Shown here: positions 35,789 to 47,077 of the stretch, in pieces
How the letters are laid out: each line of letters starts with the position of its first letter
Position numbering within the stretch: position 1 is the first letter of the stretch
Source of the DNA: Lineolata rhizophorae
Lineage: Eukaryota; Ascomycota; Dothideomycetes; Lineolatales; Lineolataceae
DNA: 64,000 nucleotides
Reading direction: 5' to 3'
Assembly (NCBI GenBank): GCA_010093515.1
Contig: MU001686.1
Span: 665,125-729,124 of the forward strand
The notes under the pieces: generated by a model
What the model was told of the DNA's origin: nothing
Seen by the model: the letters and a program-made list of their open reading frames with translations, nothing else
Database searches by the model: none
Position numbers and translations under genes: made by a program

Positions 35789-36573
35789 GAGGGGGCGGCG
35801 GTAGTAGCGGGGGCGGCGGCATCAGGTCCAAGATCGGCCGGCACCACCACCACCACCACCACGGGCACAAGGCGGCGGCGGCGGCGGCGGCGTACGCGCC
35901 GGCCAACCTGGCGGGCTCGGGCGTGCCGATGCGGCTGTCGGCCTCCGAGGTGGACGAGAACGAGCCCGCCGACGCCGAGCCCGGGCCCTACGGCCCGCCG
36001 GGCTACTACCACCACCACCACCACCACCACCACCAACACCCCCCGCACCACCCGCACTACCAGCAGCAGCGCGCCCAGCACCAGCACCAGCAGCAACAAC
36101 AGCACCCCCACCACCAGCGCACCGGCAGCTCGCGCAGCTCGCTCGGCTCCCGCACCGCCGCGCCCCCCGTCCCCGCCGCCAACCACCCCTCCTCCTCCTC
36201 CTCCGCCCACGACGGCTACGCCTACGCCGACGCCGACGCCGACGCCGCCGACGACGTCTACGCCGCCATGGCGGGGCCGACGCCCGTGCCCGGCCGCGCC
36301 GGCGACCGCGCCGACTACTTCGACCACCGGACGGCGGCGACCGCCGGCGGCAGTGGTAGCGGCAGCGCGAGTTCGGGCGAGCGCGAGGCGGCGTTTGGGG
36401 CGCAGGGGCAGGGGCAGGGGCAGGGGCAGGGGCAGGCGGGCGCGTTGCGCAGGGAGGACTCGTATGCGACGAGCGTGGAGGAGTTGAGGAGGAGGGGGAG
36501 CGTGGATGAGAGGACGATGACGATGAGTGGGGCGGGGAGGCTGTACATTGCGAATCCGGACTTGAGCGATTGA
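34564..36573 (+). CDS. Low-complexity protein with a short conserved-looking core, unknown function
   Basis: A 669-residue frame from ATG 34564. The frame is open to 34456, but the bases before the ATG are a GA-rich leader that translates to a Lys/Arg/Glu run, so the later start is preferred. The N-terminal 300 residues are Ser/Pro/Ala-rich, followed by poly-Asn blocks. The only ordered stretch is TSYVALMRKQKATVWCDRAQ and the helix after it (AAAQRQARLRAQMEMA). Next come poly-Gly runs, two poly-His runs, a Gln/His region and a (GQ)n repeat. It ends with an ordered tail: SYATSVEELRRRGSVDERT, then YIANPDLSD. The core and tail suggest a genuine conserved protein. Function is unknown; His/Gly/Asn richness may reflect phase-separating or metal-binding behaviour, which is speculative. 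Confidence 0.65.
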
Positions 36574-39500
36574 TTGGGGGGGCGGTTTCTCGGATGGGGT
36601 TGGCTTGGGCTCGTGTGTTCGCTGCTGCTGCTGCTATGTTCTGTGGATGTCTGGCGCTGGCTTGCGCTGGTGCTTTGGGGCTGGCCTGCTGGAAGGGGAG
36701 GCGGTTGCTTTGGCCTTCTTTTTACCTTTCCTTTTCCTTTTTTTTTTTTCCAGCGAAAACTTCCTTTTCTGTTCCTGTTTGTGCTTCGACAAAAGCGGTC
36801 TTAGAGTATTCGCCGCGGTCCTACTACCACTACTACTACTACTTGTGGTCCTCTTGCTACTTTTCCTGCACTCTGTTTGTTCTGAGGGTATGGTATGGGG
36901 AGAGGGGGAGAATATGGTGTCCTTTGGACCTCTTTATTTTGGACTTCACTTTTCCTTTTTGAGGCTTTGTTTGGTGCTCGGGCATGACTTGTCCGCATTA
37001 CGGGTGCGGTTATGTATCCGCCAGCGGGCTTTGAATTGATGGGCGGGTTTTGCTTGGCCACTGGTGGTTCGGGTTGGGTTTGTTCGGGGTGTACTAGGTG
37101 CTGGCTTACTGTGTGCGGACCTAGAAGGTAGCTTTCTACATCCGTACCACCTGGCTTCTCCCATTGTCGAACATTGAACCAAATGCCTCGGGACGGAGGC
37201 AAGAACGCGATAGAGGCATCCTCGCGCCCTGAGCACGCTTCCTTCACCGCCCGCCTTCTTGGCCTCGTCACCATGCATACGTACATCGCTGGGCAAAAAA
37301 AAAAAAAAAAAAAAGACCTCGAAACTCCCGCCCCGTCGAAATCGGATCCAAGCCCAAAATTCGCCCCGCTATCCCACCCGCCGCGCACGCCCCGCCCGCC
37401 CTGCACCCTATGCACATTCGCCCGACCGACCTACAGCCGCCGCGCATCGCACTACGCACCCTGGGCTAGCTGCCCGCCGCCTCTCGCGGTCATTCCGTCC
37501 CGCGCAAGTTGTCGCGCGCTGCGCGATGCGGGTCCGGGGGTGCGCCGCCCCTCGCCCTCGCCTCGCCTCCCCTCGGCTTGGCGGCTCGCGGGGCGGCGGC
37601 GCGCGCGCTTGGCGTGCGTCGGGGGGACGCTGCGGGTGGGTGCGTAGGTACATGCTACGTACATAGGTGTGTAGCTGGGGATGGGACGCGGCGGGGGTTG
37701 CGGGAGGCGCGGTTGGGTGTGTTTCTGGGGTGGGGACGCGTGCGGTTGGGTTGCGGGCGGGATTGGAAGACTGGCGGGCACGTGCGGGGAGAGAGGGAGA
37801 GGGAGAGGTGTGCACGTCGACTGGGCTCAGCTGAGCTTGCAGACGGGACGACCAGTCCGCCAGTGTTCGCTGGTCACTTCATTCGATCGGTGGAGCGAGT
37901 CCAGTGCGCCTGGTGGGGCTGCTGCAGCTCGACGCCACCGCATGGCTGGATGCTCTCCGGCTCGCGGGCGGAACGCGAGGCGCGCTGGAAACCGTGGCTC
38001 GGGATCCCGCTCGCGCTCGTCTCGTCCCGTCTGGCGCCCGGCGTCGGGGAATTCTCCGTCCGCTTGCCAAAGTCGGGTAGCGAAGCGGCCTGGTACATGT
38101 ATAGTATGTACATAGGCTCTGGACCTTGGCGGCCCCGCTGCGGGTCCGTGGACCGGGGGTTTCGGGCCCTTGGATGGATGACGGGTTCTTCGCTATGCCT
38201 GCCTTGGACAGGTATCTAGAGACAATAAGTTCTACTACGCGAGTAGATGATTCGGCAAACAAGGTACTATCTTCTAAAGAGCTTCCTAGGTACATAACTA
38301 CATGTAGCCTAGGTGCATGCGTACCGTGGCACTGGCGGGTCGGGTTGTTCCCCTCGCCGTATGGTCGGCTCGCTTTTACGCCAAGTTGGCTACCTAGGTA
38401 AGCGGTTGGTCGGCGTCGTTGGAGCCGGGCCCGAGACTTGTTGGGACCAATCGATCCCTTTCGGCCTGCTTCAGGTCCTCGTGCAGCAGTCGTCCAGCTA
38501 GGGTAGCTACCTTACCTCTAGCTGAGCGCCCGGCTCTGTCTGGATCCCAATTGCGGGGGATGCAGCGAGGGAGGGGCAGACGCAGCGCAATGGCGCGTCC
38601 GGGATGGGGATTGGCCAATTGGGAATATCTTGTGGTGATTGCCCGCATGTCCTGCTGGGAGAGCTTTGGTTGGCGTGCAGCAAGGAAAGAAACAAGAGAA
38701 AAGAAAGAAAGCACCGTAAGCACCACGCACATATCCTTGTAGATTCGGCGCGATGTGGAGCAAGGTGCAGGTAGTGCAGTTGCGCGGGCAATGGACTTTG
38801 AGTCGAGCTCGGGGTTCGCTCAATAGAGAGGCAAGACTGCTGACGCGGACTCGATAGCGGTCACCGACTAGAGCGGGTCATTGAGAAGGTAGGTACCTGG
38901 AAGATGCCGGAAGAAAAGCCTGTCAGTACTACATATGTACGAACCCACATCCGCGCGATTCCGCCTGGCCTGCACTGGCAAAGCCCAACATATGAAGCGT
39001 GACGTGCGGCTGGAGCAGGCTATAGACGAGAAGTCGCCAGTCCGATCTCGCTCCCCGGGATGCGTACTCCGCACAGGATCTCAAACCGCAATGCAAGCTG
39101 GTGACGCAGGCGGGCCGGAGTGGCGCGGCTGGTGGTTGGTTGGTCTTGGCTTCTGCGTTTGCGTTTCAAGTTTTGGACCCCAGTCGAGTCGGCTCCGAGA
39201 TGCGTCGACGGAACCGCACGTGTGCAGCGCTAATGTACGTGCTACTCGAGAGGTGCATATGGGCGACGGAGATACTGTAATCCGGGCAAGGGTATGTGCT
39301 GTGCGCGTTTTGGCAAGGTGGTCGGTGATGGCAAGTTGGCGGATGATCTGCGAGGGTTCGCAAGTGTTGAGGAAGCGTCTAGCTCCTTTGGGGCCCGGCA
39401 AAGACGGCTATAGAACTTGTGGGATTGCCCATCCTTCGTGGATTCTTATCGTTGCTCCGGGTCCTTTTCTAAGGGGTTTGAAACGCGGCTATACAATACG

Positions 39501-39964
39501 TGCTCGTACCTGCTGGTTTTGAACACGACGGTCTGTTGCACGAGGCAATTGGTCGGGGCAGAGTATCATAAAACAACTAGCGCTGCGAGCTCCCAAGCCT
39601 GCCAAATATAGATATGGCCTGGTACTGCACATGCTCTTTCAATTAGCGGGCGTTGATTTTGAGTTCTGACTCAATGATAGATCTCAGTTGAGTTCAACTG
39701 GGACTGGACCTGCAAGCGACCGAGGATGCGACCTAAGACGGCGCGGACGGGAGTCCCTGCCAAGGTGTGGCGCCGCACAGCCTCCGCCGAGCTTAATCCC
39801 CACAAACTGAACGGGGCGGCCACACGGCGGTGTAAGGCACGCTGATTGAGGTGCCCACGAACGGACGCTGTCGCGCGCTGTTGACGCTCTACCCACTACT
39901 GCATGCAGCGTTGCGCTTCATACTAACCAATTCAATCGCTCGTTGAAAAACCTTCTCGTGCGCA
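36574..39964. other. Long spacer without recognised gene
   Basis: 3.4 kb. The left part (36580-36960) is T-rich, probably a 3' UTR. An A-tract lies at 37296-37315. TACGTA/ACATGTA-like motifs lie at about 37645-37672, 38092-38112, 38285-38330, 38390-38400, 38888-38900 and 38928-38942. The last part holds the ERG7 promoter. The open frames show no family motif. Confidence 0.55.
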
Positions 39965-42483
39965 ATGGCTCCCGGAGCCCACCCACTGGGGAAAGTTAAT
40001 GGCACCACCGCGGAGAAGAACGATGGCGTTGCAGGCGGCGGCGCTACGACGGCTGGGACGACCGCGGACGAGAAGACGGACTACAGCAGGTGGCGGTTGA
40101 AGGTCGATGATGGCAGGCAGACCTGGGAGTATCTCGAGACGGACGAGGAGATGAAGGCATGGCCGCAGACGGTCGCGGACAAGCACCATCTCGGCCTTCC
40201 CACGGTGCGTTACGCTAGACGTGCTCGATGCCCGCCCCCACCATCCCAGAGACCGCAATCTCACTATGGAAAGCGAATCGCACCACATGGACCCGTTGCT
40301 TACGATGGCGTCGAATGTTAGGGCCTGCCCGACCTGCCGCCCGCCAAGACCCCACTGGCCGCCGCCAGCAACGCCATGTCCTACTTCTCGCGCCTGCAGC
40401 TGCCCGAGGGCAACTGGGCCTGCGAGTACAGCGGGCCCATGTTTCTGCTGCCCTGCCTCGTCGTCGCATGGTACGTGACGGAGACGCCCGTGCCGGCGCC
40501 CAAGCGCGTCGAGATCAAGAACTACCTGTTCGCGCGCCAGCACCCCGTCGACGGCGGCTGGGGCCTGCACACCGAGGGCGACAGCTCCGTCTTCGGCACC
40601 TCGATGAACTACGTCGTCCTGAGGCTGCTGGGGGCGGACGCCGAGGACCCGCGCATGATCAAGGCGAGAGGCACGCTGCACAAGATGGGCGGCGCGCTGA
40701 ATGGTCCTCATTGGTCCAAGTTTCTTCTCGCTGTCTTGGGCGTCGCGAGTTGGGACTTGGTCAACCCGGTCCCTGCGGAGCTGTGGTATGTGTATATTTT
40801 GTCCACTTGTCCCAAACACCTTGCACCGAGCGCTATGGAAACACTGACATGTTCCGTACCTGGAGGCTCCTCCCGGACTGGGTTCCTTTTGCACCATGGC
40901 GATGGTGGGTACACATGCGGCAGGTTTTCCTTCCCATGTCTTATACCTACTCGAAGAAATGGTCCTACCCGTTGACTCCTTTGACCGCCGAGCTCCGCAA
41001 AGAGATGTACGTTCAACCATATGAAAGCATAAACTTTGCTTCTCACCGGAACGACATTTCGCCACTGGACAACTACCACCCAAAGAGTTGGGTCCTCAAT
41101 ACGATTAACTGGGTCCTTGTTAACATGTGGAATCCGTACTTGAGGACGAACTATATCGCAAAGTGGGCAGAGGACTGGACGTGGTGGCTCATTCAGCGCG
41201 AGGACGAAAACAGCGACTACGCAGATCTCGGGCCTGTAAACGCCCCGCTGAATATGCTCTGTTGCTACATCGCCGAGGGCCCCGGTTCTCGCTCCGTCCG
41301 TCGTCATAGAGAGAGAATGGACGACTTCCTCTGGGTGAAAGACGAGGGTATGCTAATGAACGGTACTAACGGTGTCCAGATCTGGGACACTTCGTTCTTC
41401 ATCCAGGCGGCCATCTCGTGTAGATTCCAAAAAGATCCTCAATGGAGACCTGTCCTCGTGAAAGCCCTCGAGTTCCTCGAAGCCCAGCAGTTTCGAGAGG
41501 ACTGCGCGGACCAGGAGCGCTGCTACCGGCACCCGAGGAAAGGTGCATGGGGATTTAGCAACCGCGTCCAGGGTTACACGGTCTGCGACTGCACGTCCGA
41601 AGGCGTCAAGTCGATCATGCTGCTGCAAAACCTGCCCGGCTACCCGAAGTTGTTGTCGGACCAACGCATCAAAGACGCCATCGACGTGATCCTGACCATG
41701 CAAAACGCCGGCACGGGCGGCTGCTCGTCGTACGAACCGCGGCGCGGGTCCGAGGCGCTCGAGTGCCTCAACGCGGCCGAGGTCTTCGGTAATATCATGG
41801 TCGAGTACGACTACGTCGAGTGCACGACGGCGTGCGTGCAGGCCCTGTCGCTCTTCTCCAAATACTACCCGGAATACCGCACGGCCGAGATCCGCCGCTT
41901 CAACGAGCGCGCCCTGGCGTTCATACGCGCGGCGCAGCGCCCGGACGGCTCCTGGTACGGCGCGTGGGGCATCTGCTTCAGCTACGCGGCCATGTTCGCG
42001 CTAGAGGCGCTGGGCTCCGTCGGCGAGACGTACGCGTCGAGCGAGCGGGTGCGACGCGCTTGCGCCTTCTTCCTCGACCGCCAGATGCCCGACGGCGGGT
42101 GGGGCGAGAGCTACCACGCGTGCGAGACGGGCGTGTATGTGCCGCACGAGAGGACTCAGGTGGTGCAGACGGCGTGGGTGTGCATCGCGCTTATGGAAGC
42201 CGGCTATCCGGACAAGGAACCCATTCAGAAGGCGCTGCGCTTGATTGTCGGGAGGCAGCAGAGTAACGGAGAGTGGTTACAAGAGGCCATCGAAGGCGTG
42301 TTTAATAAGAGCTGGTAAGTACTTGCTGTTTGCGTTAAAGTTAGCTGCGTATCCGTGTGGGTGGACTGTGCTGACTGTTCTATCCTATCCTTTAGCATGA
42401 TTACGTATCCGAACTACAAGTTCATTTTCCCGATGAAAGCACTTGGCATGTTCGCTGAGAGGTTTGGAGATATCGAGCTTTGA
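39965..42483 (+). CDS. erg7: Lanosterol synthase (oxidosqualene cyclase)
   Basis: Four exons: 39965-40204, 40322-40785, 40866-42314 and 42396-42483, giving 746 residues, typical for fungal ERG7. The enzyme cyclises (S)-2,3-oxidosqualene to lanosterol on ER/lipid-particle membranes. The catalytic acid is D476 in the DCTSEG motif (DCTAEG in many relatives). QW repeats are visible (EGNWACEY, DGGWGLHT, RKGAWGFSN, DGSWYGAWG, DGGWGESY). The C-terminal motif after the last splice reads FNKSCMITYPNY; NKSC at 715-718 is the lanosterol-type sequence, not the APPG-type of protostadienol synthases that feed helvolic-acid-like clusters. No P450 or other cluster gene lies nearby, which supports a primary-sterol role. 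The N-terminal 45 residues are low in complexity. Azole or sterol regulation is not visible in the sequence. Confidence 0.95.
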
Positions 42484-43246
42484 TTCTAGGTAGAGTTTCG
42501 TGGAATTGAGGTGCTCGTCTGTGGTAGTAATGTCGAGGAGAGGACTTCTAAGCTGTAGTCAGGGATGTGGGCAAATTTGGTATCTAGCATTCGCAACATT
42601 CCATCGGAAAGGAAAGCATCCTTCGGATCGCACGTGGAATTCCGCGGAGGATTAGGATATTGAGGCTCAGTATAGCTAGCTGTCTGAGCAATTGAGCAGT
42701 TTAATGTTTAGGCCTTCTGAGGTGTGCAGTGAAGTGAGGTTCTCTTCACCCGTCAGCCCTATGACGGCCGCCAAGCGGAGGGGACCGGGGTGGGGCCGAC
42801 CCCTGGTCTCGGTCGCGTCTTCCTGCCCGCCGACTGTAAACACACCACAAACGCGCCTACGTCCCTTCAAAAGATTGCAGCCGCAACTACCTCCTACAAC
42901 CGCAGCTCGCCGCGATCTGTTCGGCGCACGACAGATTTACTGGCCGTCGTATCGCGTGCTACGCGCGAGAATATTGTCATCTTGCATTGCTGCAGCATTA
43001 ATTGGGCGTCGCGAAACCTGCGTGCGTGTACCGCGTGCGCGACACAACGGACGAGCTCCCTAAAGGAGGACCCAGGACTTCACGGCCGCCGAACCTAGCG
43101 CGGAGGCTCCGTCTCACTAAGAAATACAAAAAACCATTGGAAAGACGCGACCGGACGAAACACTCATAACTACAGCCTAGGACAGACCACACGCCAATAC
43201 CAACGCTAGCATCAACAACAACAGCGCGCAGCGTCACTACACCGAC
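42484..43246. other. Spacer, ERG7 to coiled-coil gene
   Basis: 760 bp with the ERG7 3' UTR and the promoter and leader of the coiled-coil gene. I see no coding signal. Confidence 0.6.
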
Positions 43247-46200
43247 ATGGTGCCGCCCGGCGACGCTGCAGCTTCAACGGCTCCCGTTCCCCCGACTGCC
43301 TCCGGCCCTAACGGCGTCTCCCTCCCTGCGCTGTCCGCCGCCTCCCAGCGCCCGCCGCCCCCGAGCCCCACGAGCACAAAGTACAGCCTGAACCTGGACG
43401 CGCTGCCCGGCGGGGATGGCAGCAGCGATGACGAGAGCGACTTGGCGCCGCTGCCGACGCGCGAGCGCGACGTCGTGCGCACGGATGATATCGACGGGCC
43501 GAGCGATTTTACTATGAATATGGAGTTTTGGATGAAGGGGGGGAAGAGGGTGGGGAGTGGGAAGGTGAAGGGGGATAAAAATGAGGATAGAAACGAGGAC
43601 GGCGGGAAGGTTGTGGAGAAGGGGGAGGCAGGAAGAGAGGATGTAGACCTCAATGGAGATGTGCGCGCATCTGTGGAAGAAGACGAGGCCGAAAACGAGC
43701 ACGAAGCGAGTTACGTCGACGAGGAAGAAGAACGCCTTACGCGAATGCGCCGTATGGCGCGGGAAGCGGAGGCCGCGACGGCTGACTATCTCCGCCCGCC
43801 GAGCGCGGACTTCAACGTGCAGAACATCAGCCAGGACCTCGAGGACTACATCAACTCAAACACGGAGGCGCGCAGTTTCCGGCCCAGCCCTTCGCCGGAG
43901 GAGCAGCACCAGCGCATGATGTCCTACCTCGAGGGCTTGAGCCAGGACAATGATCAGGGTGGACATGAGGACGTGTCGCACGACAACGGTGGCACTGGAG
44001 CTAATGCGGACGCTGGCGCACGGAATCCTGCCGCCTCGGACAAGACCGCGACGTCGGAGGCAACGACAGCCGTAAGGCGGGATATCGCTGCGCCGTCGCC
44101 TTTCCAGCCGACCGTTGAAGACTACGAGGATACGCCAAAGTCGCAGCGCGTGCAGCGACTCACGCCGTCACCGAAGCCCGTCGCCATGAACGTGAACGCG
44201 CATAAGCGTGAACCGGAGCCCGAAACCGCACCTGCCACTGCTGCTGTTGATAGTAAGGCTGCTTCCCGCATCGCATCTCTGGAGACTTCCCTAGAGCGCC
44301 AGCAGCAGTCGGCTTCTGCGCATGTTGCTTCGCTCGAGGATCACATCCGCACTCTGCGTGAACAGCTAGAGCATTCCCGCCAGCAGCAAGCTGCTGCGGA
44401 GAAGAAGGCTGCTAGGCATGAAGCCGATCTGAGGGAGACCCAGGAGCAGATTAAACGCATGGAAAATGAGCGGGATGAGTGGGCGCGGGAAAACAAGGCT
44501 GAGCAAGAGGCTGAATTGCAAGATGCGTGGAAGGTTGCGGATGACATGGGCCAGCAGGCTCAAAGCCTACGGGAGGAGAATGAGAGGTTGAGGCTGGAGG
44601 GAGAGAGGGCAAAAGTGCGGCGGAATAAGGAGGTGCAGGAGAAAGATAATAAGCAGAGGGAGGCGATCGAGAGCATGAGGCGTGAGATGCAGCGCGCCGT
44701 TGACGAGCAGCGCGGCGGGCGGCAGGAAGCGGAGGCGAAACACCGAGAAGAGGTTCGAGGCTTGAATGAACGGATCAGCAAGCTCACGAGTGAGGAGAGC
44801 CGACAGAGGGAAGGACACGAGCAGAAGTTGTCGGCGATGACGGCGAAGCATAGCGCAGAGGTCAAATCGCTGAACGATTGGATTAAGTCTCTCGAGACTC
44901 AAAACGGCAAGGCTAGGCAGGAAGCGCTCGCGGTACTCAAGGAGCAACACGCCAAAAAAGTCGAAGAGTTCATTGCTCAAATCGAATTCCTCGAGAACGA
45001 GAGGCTTGAGGACCATTATGAGGACCTCGAAGAAATGCAGAATAACCATCTGATCGAGATGGAGCACCTCGAGCGCAGAAAGCAGGATGAGCACGACAGG
45101 ACACTCAAGGAGCTGCAAGAGGCGCACAACTCTGAGATCAAGGGGTTGAAGGGAACGCACCAGTTTGAGATCAAAGAGCTAAGTGATCGCATCCAGACGT
45201 TTCAAACCTCGCGTCAAGATGCATATGAGAACAGGCTGGCGCAGCAAGCGGACACGCACCGTGCCGAGGTGGCGGCACTGAATTCGCGCATTGCGAATCT
45301 GCAGGATTCACATGAAACGAAGCTATCTGAACAACTTGAGAAGCATCGCGCGGAATTGGCAGCCTTCAAAGCGCGCATCGAAACCGTGCAGGAGTCACAC
45401 GAGAGCAAGCTAGCTGAACAGATTGGAAAGCATCGCGACGAAGTCGCCGGCCTCCGAGCTCGCATCGAAAGCTTGCAAGCCACGCAAAACGCCAAGCTAT
45501 CCGAGCAAACGGAACTGCATCGCGTTGAAGTATCCGCTCTCAACACGCGCATTGAGGCCCTCGAGTCGAGCCGGAACAGCCTCATCACCAAGCACGAAGA
45601 GGACCTTAAAACCCGCCAAGCCGCCCACGAGGGCGCACTCAGCGAGGCTAAGGCTAGGCACGCCTCGCAGGAAGTCTATATCGCTCAGCTCGAGGCAAAA
45701 GTCGCGCGGCTGAACGGCGAGCTCTCGGCCGCGCAGCAAGAGCAGGCGGAAGCACAGGCCCAAGCCCAAACCAACCGGCACGTTCAACAGCAAAACAGAA
45801 ACTTCGAACTTAATTCCCGAGGCACGCAGACCCGCGATTCGACCCTCGACTTCGACTTGGACGCGCCTCCGCCTCTCCCGTCTTCGCTCGAGCAGGACGA
45901 CCTCGACGACCTGCGTCGTAGCTCCGCCGCGCGCATCGAGGCGCTCGAGGCGCGGCTCGAGGCCGTCGGAGCCCAGCTCGCCGCCGTGCAGGCCGAAGCG
46001 GCCGCGGCGCGGGGCGGGCAGCGCGGCGCGGAGGAAGGCGCGGCGAGCTTGGAAGAAGAGCGGCGGGTGCTGCGGGGGAGAGTGAGGGCGTTGGAGGGGA
46101 GGATGGAAGAGTTGGAGGAGGAAGTGAGTGCGAAGGGGAAGAAAATGGGCGTGCTGGAGAAGAGCGCGAAAGAGGCGGAGAGGGAGGGCGCGAGGAAAGT

Positions 46201-46684
46201 GGATGAGATGAGGAAGAGGGCGGAGGAGGCGGTGAAGAAGGTGGGAGGCGTGTTGGAGAAGGAGAGGGCGGAGGCGAAAAAGATGAAGGAGACGGTCGAG
46301 CGCCTGACCAGCGAGCTGGACGAGCTGAGGACGGAGAGGACGGCGGCGGAGAGCGACGAAGCGGAGAAGCTGAGCGAGGAACTCGCGCGTGAGAGGGACC
46401 GCGTCGCGGCGCTGAGGCGCGAGCTTAAGAAGGCGCGGGCCGAGGCGCGGCGCGCGCAGGAGGACGTCGCGCAGCTGAGGAGCGACGTCGAGGCGGTGAA
46501 TAGGGAGGTCGACGGGCGGGTGGTCGAGATGGTGCGCGCCAGGGAGAGGCAGTGGGCGGCGAGGTTGGAGAAGGCGTGCGGGGAGCGGCAGGTCATGGGG
46601 AGGGCGCTGCTGAATGAGTGGGGGAAGGGTGAGAGGGGCGAGGGGATGCCGCAGGAGTATGAGTATCGATTTGTGGGGAGGTAG
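43247..46684 (+). CDS. Long coiled-coil protein with internal 29-residue repeats
   Basis: An intronless frame of 1145 residues. The first 300 residues are mostly disordered and acidic, with a conserved-looking motif DDIDGPSDFTMNMEFW near residue 84 and a second region (FNVQNISQDLEDYINSN) near 190-205. From about residue 335 to the end it is almost continuous coiled coil, rich in Glu, Lys, Gln and Ala, with few helix breakers apart from a gap near 860-890 (DLDAPPPLPSS). Four tandem 29-residue units lie at bases 45218-45565. Automatic annotation often calls such proteins myosin-like, but there is no motor domain. The layout suits a spindle-pole, septal or polarity scaffold; that is inference from shape only. 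Confidence 0.75.
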   Translation: MVPPGDAAASTAPVPPTASGPNGVSLPALSAASQRPPPPSPTSTKYSLNLDALPGGDGSSDDESDLAPLPTRERDVVRTDDIDGPSDFTMNMEFWMKGGKRVGSGKVKGDKNEDRNEDGGKVVEKGEAGREDVDLNGDVRASVEEDEAENEHEASYVDEEEERLTRMRRMAREAEAATADYLRPPSADFNVQNISQDLEDYINSNTEARSFRPSPSPEEQHQRMMSYLEGLSQDNDQGGHEDVSHDNGGTGANADAGARNPAASDKTATSEATTAVRRDIAAPSPFQPTVEDYEDTPKSQRVQRLTPSPKPVAMNVNAHKREPEPETAPATAAVDSKAASRIASLETSLERQQQSASAHVASLEDHIRTLREQLEHSRQQQAAAEKKAARHEADLRETQEQIKRMENERDEWARENKAEQEAELQDAWKVADDMGQQAQSLREENERLRLEGERAKVRRNKEVQEKDNKQREAIESMRREMQRAVDEQRGGRQEAEAKHREEVRGLNERISKLTSEESRQREGHEQKLSAMTAKHSAEVKSLNDWIKSLETQNGKARQEALAVLKEQHAKKVEEFIAQIEFLENERLEDHYEDLEEMQNNHLIEMEHLERRKQDEHDRTLKELQEAHNSEIKGLKGTHQFEIKELSDRIQTFQTSRQDAYENRLAQQADTHRAEVAALNSRIANLQDSHETKLSEQLEKHRAELAAFKARIETVQESHESKLAEQIGKHRDEVAGLRARIESLQATQNAKLSEQTELHRVEVSALNTRIEALESSRNSLITKHEEDLKTRQAAHEGALSEAKARHASQEVYIAQLEAKVARLNGELSAAQQEQAEAQAQAQTNRHVQQQNRNFELNSRGTQTRDSTLDFDLDAPPPLPSSLEQDDLDDLRRSSAARIEALEARLEAVGAQLAAVQAEAAAARGGQRGAEEGAASLEEERRVLRGRVRALEGRMEELEEEVSAKGKKMGVLEKSAKEAEREGARKVDEMRKRAEEAVKKVGGVLEKERAEAKKMKETVERLTSELDELRTERTAAESDEAEKLSEELARERDRVAALRRELKKARAEARRAQEDVAQLRSDVEAVNREVDGRVVEMVRARERQWAARLEKACGERQVMGRALLNEWGKGERGEGMPQEYEYRFVGR
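45218..45565 (+). repeat. Four tandem 87-bp units (29-residue coiled-coil repeat)
   Basis: Units start at 45218, 45305, 45392 and 45479. Each encodes a pattern with a KL/RL at position 6-7, HR at 14-15, E-[VL]-x-[AG] after it, and an RI...[LV][QE] end. The preceding segment (HQFEIKEL..RIQTFQ) looks like a more diverged unit. Confidence 0.85.
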
Positions 46685-47077
46685 CGCCGTGTAACCGATA
46701 GGGCGGTTTGGATGCGCTTCATGCGTCAATGGTGCTGTGGGTGATGCGGTAATGGTTGAGGCCGGGTCAGATTCAGCGTAGGGTTTGCTCTCTTTGGTTT
46801 CCATAAGGAGAGCGTTCTTGGACTGAGGCCGGGCGTTGTTGGTCTCTGGCTTGTGATGTCTCTCGTGGTGTTCTGGGTTCCTGCACTGAAAGTAATACAC
46901 ATTCTTCCAAGTCTTTCATGACGCTTGCCCGATTGCAGTGAAACTCCCATGCGCCTATCTCCTGCAAATGTCCTATCCTCGCCTCGTGTCGGCGATTCAT
47001 AATCATACTCCGTACAACGGCAACATTTTCCTTGCCTAGACATCGTATAGTACCTACATTCCGCACTCTGTACACCC
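46685..47077. other. Convergent spacer, coiled-coil gene / LCL2
   Basis: About 390 bp with two 3' UTRs. No coding signal. Confidence 0.6.

Noticed and set aside
35152-36327. 391-codon minus-strand Val/Gly-rich frame
   Set aside because: Translation of the reverse of poly-His and poly-Asn tracts.
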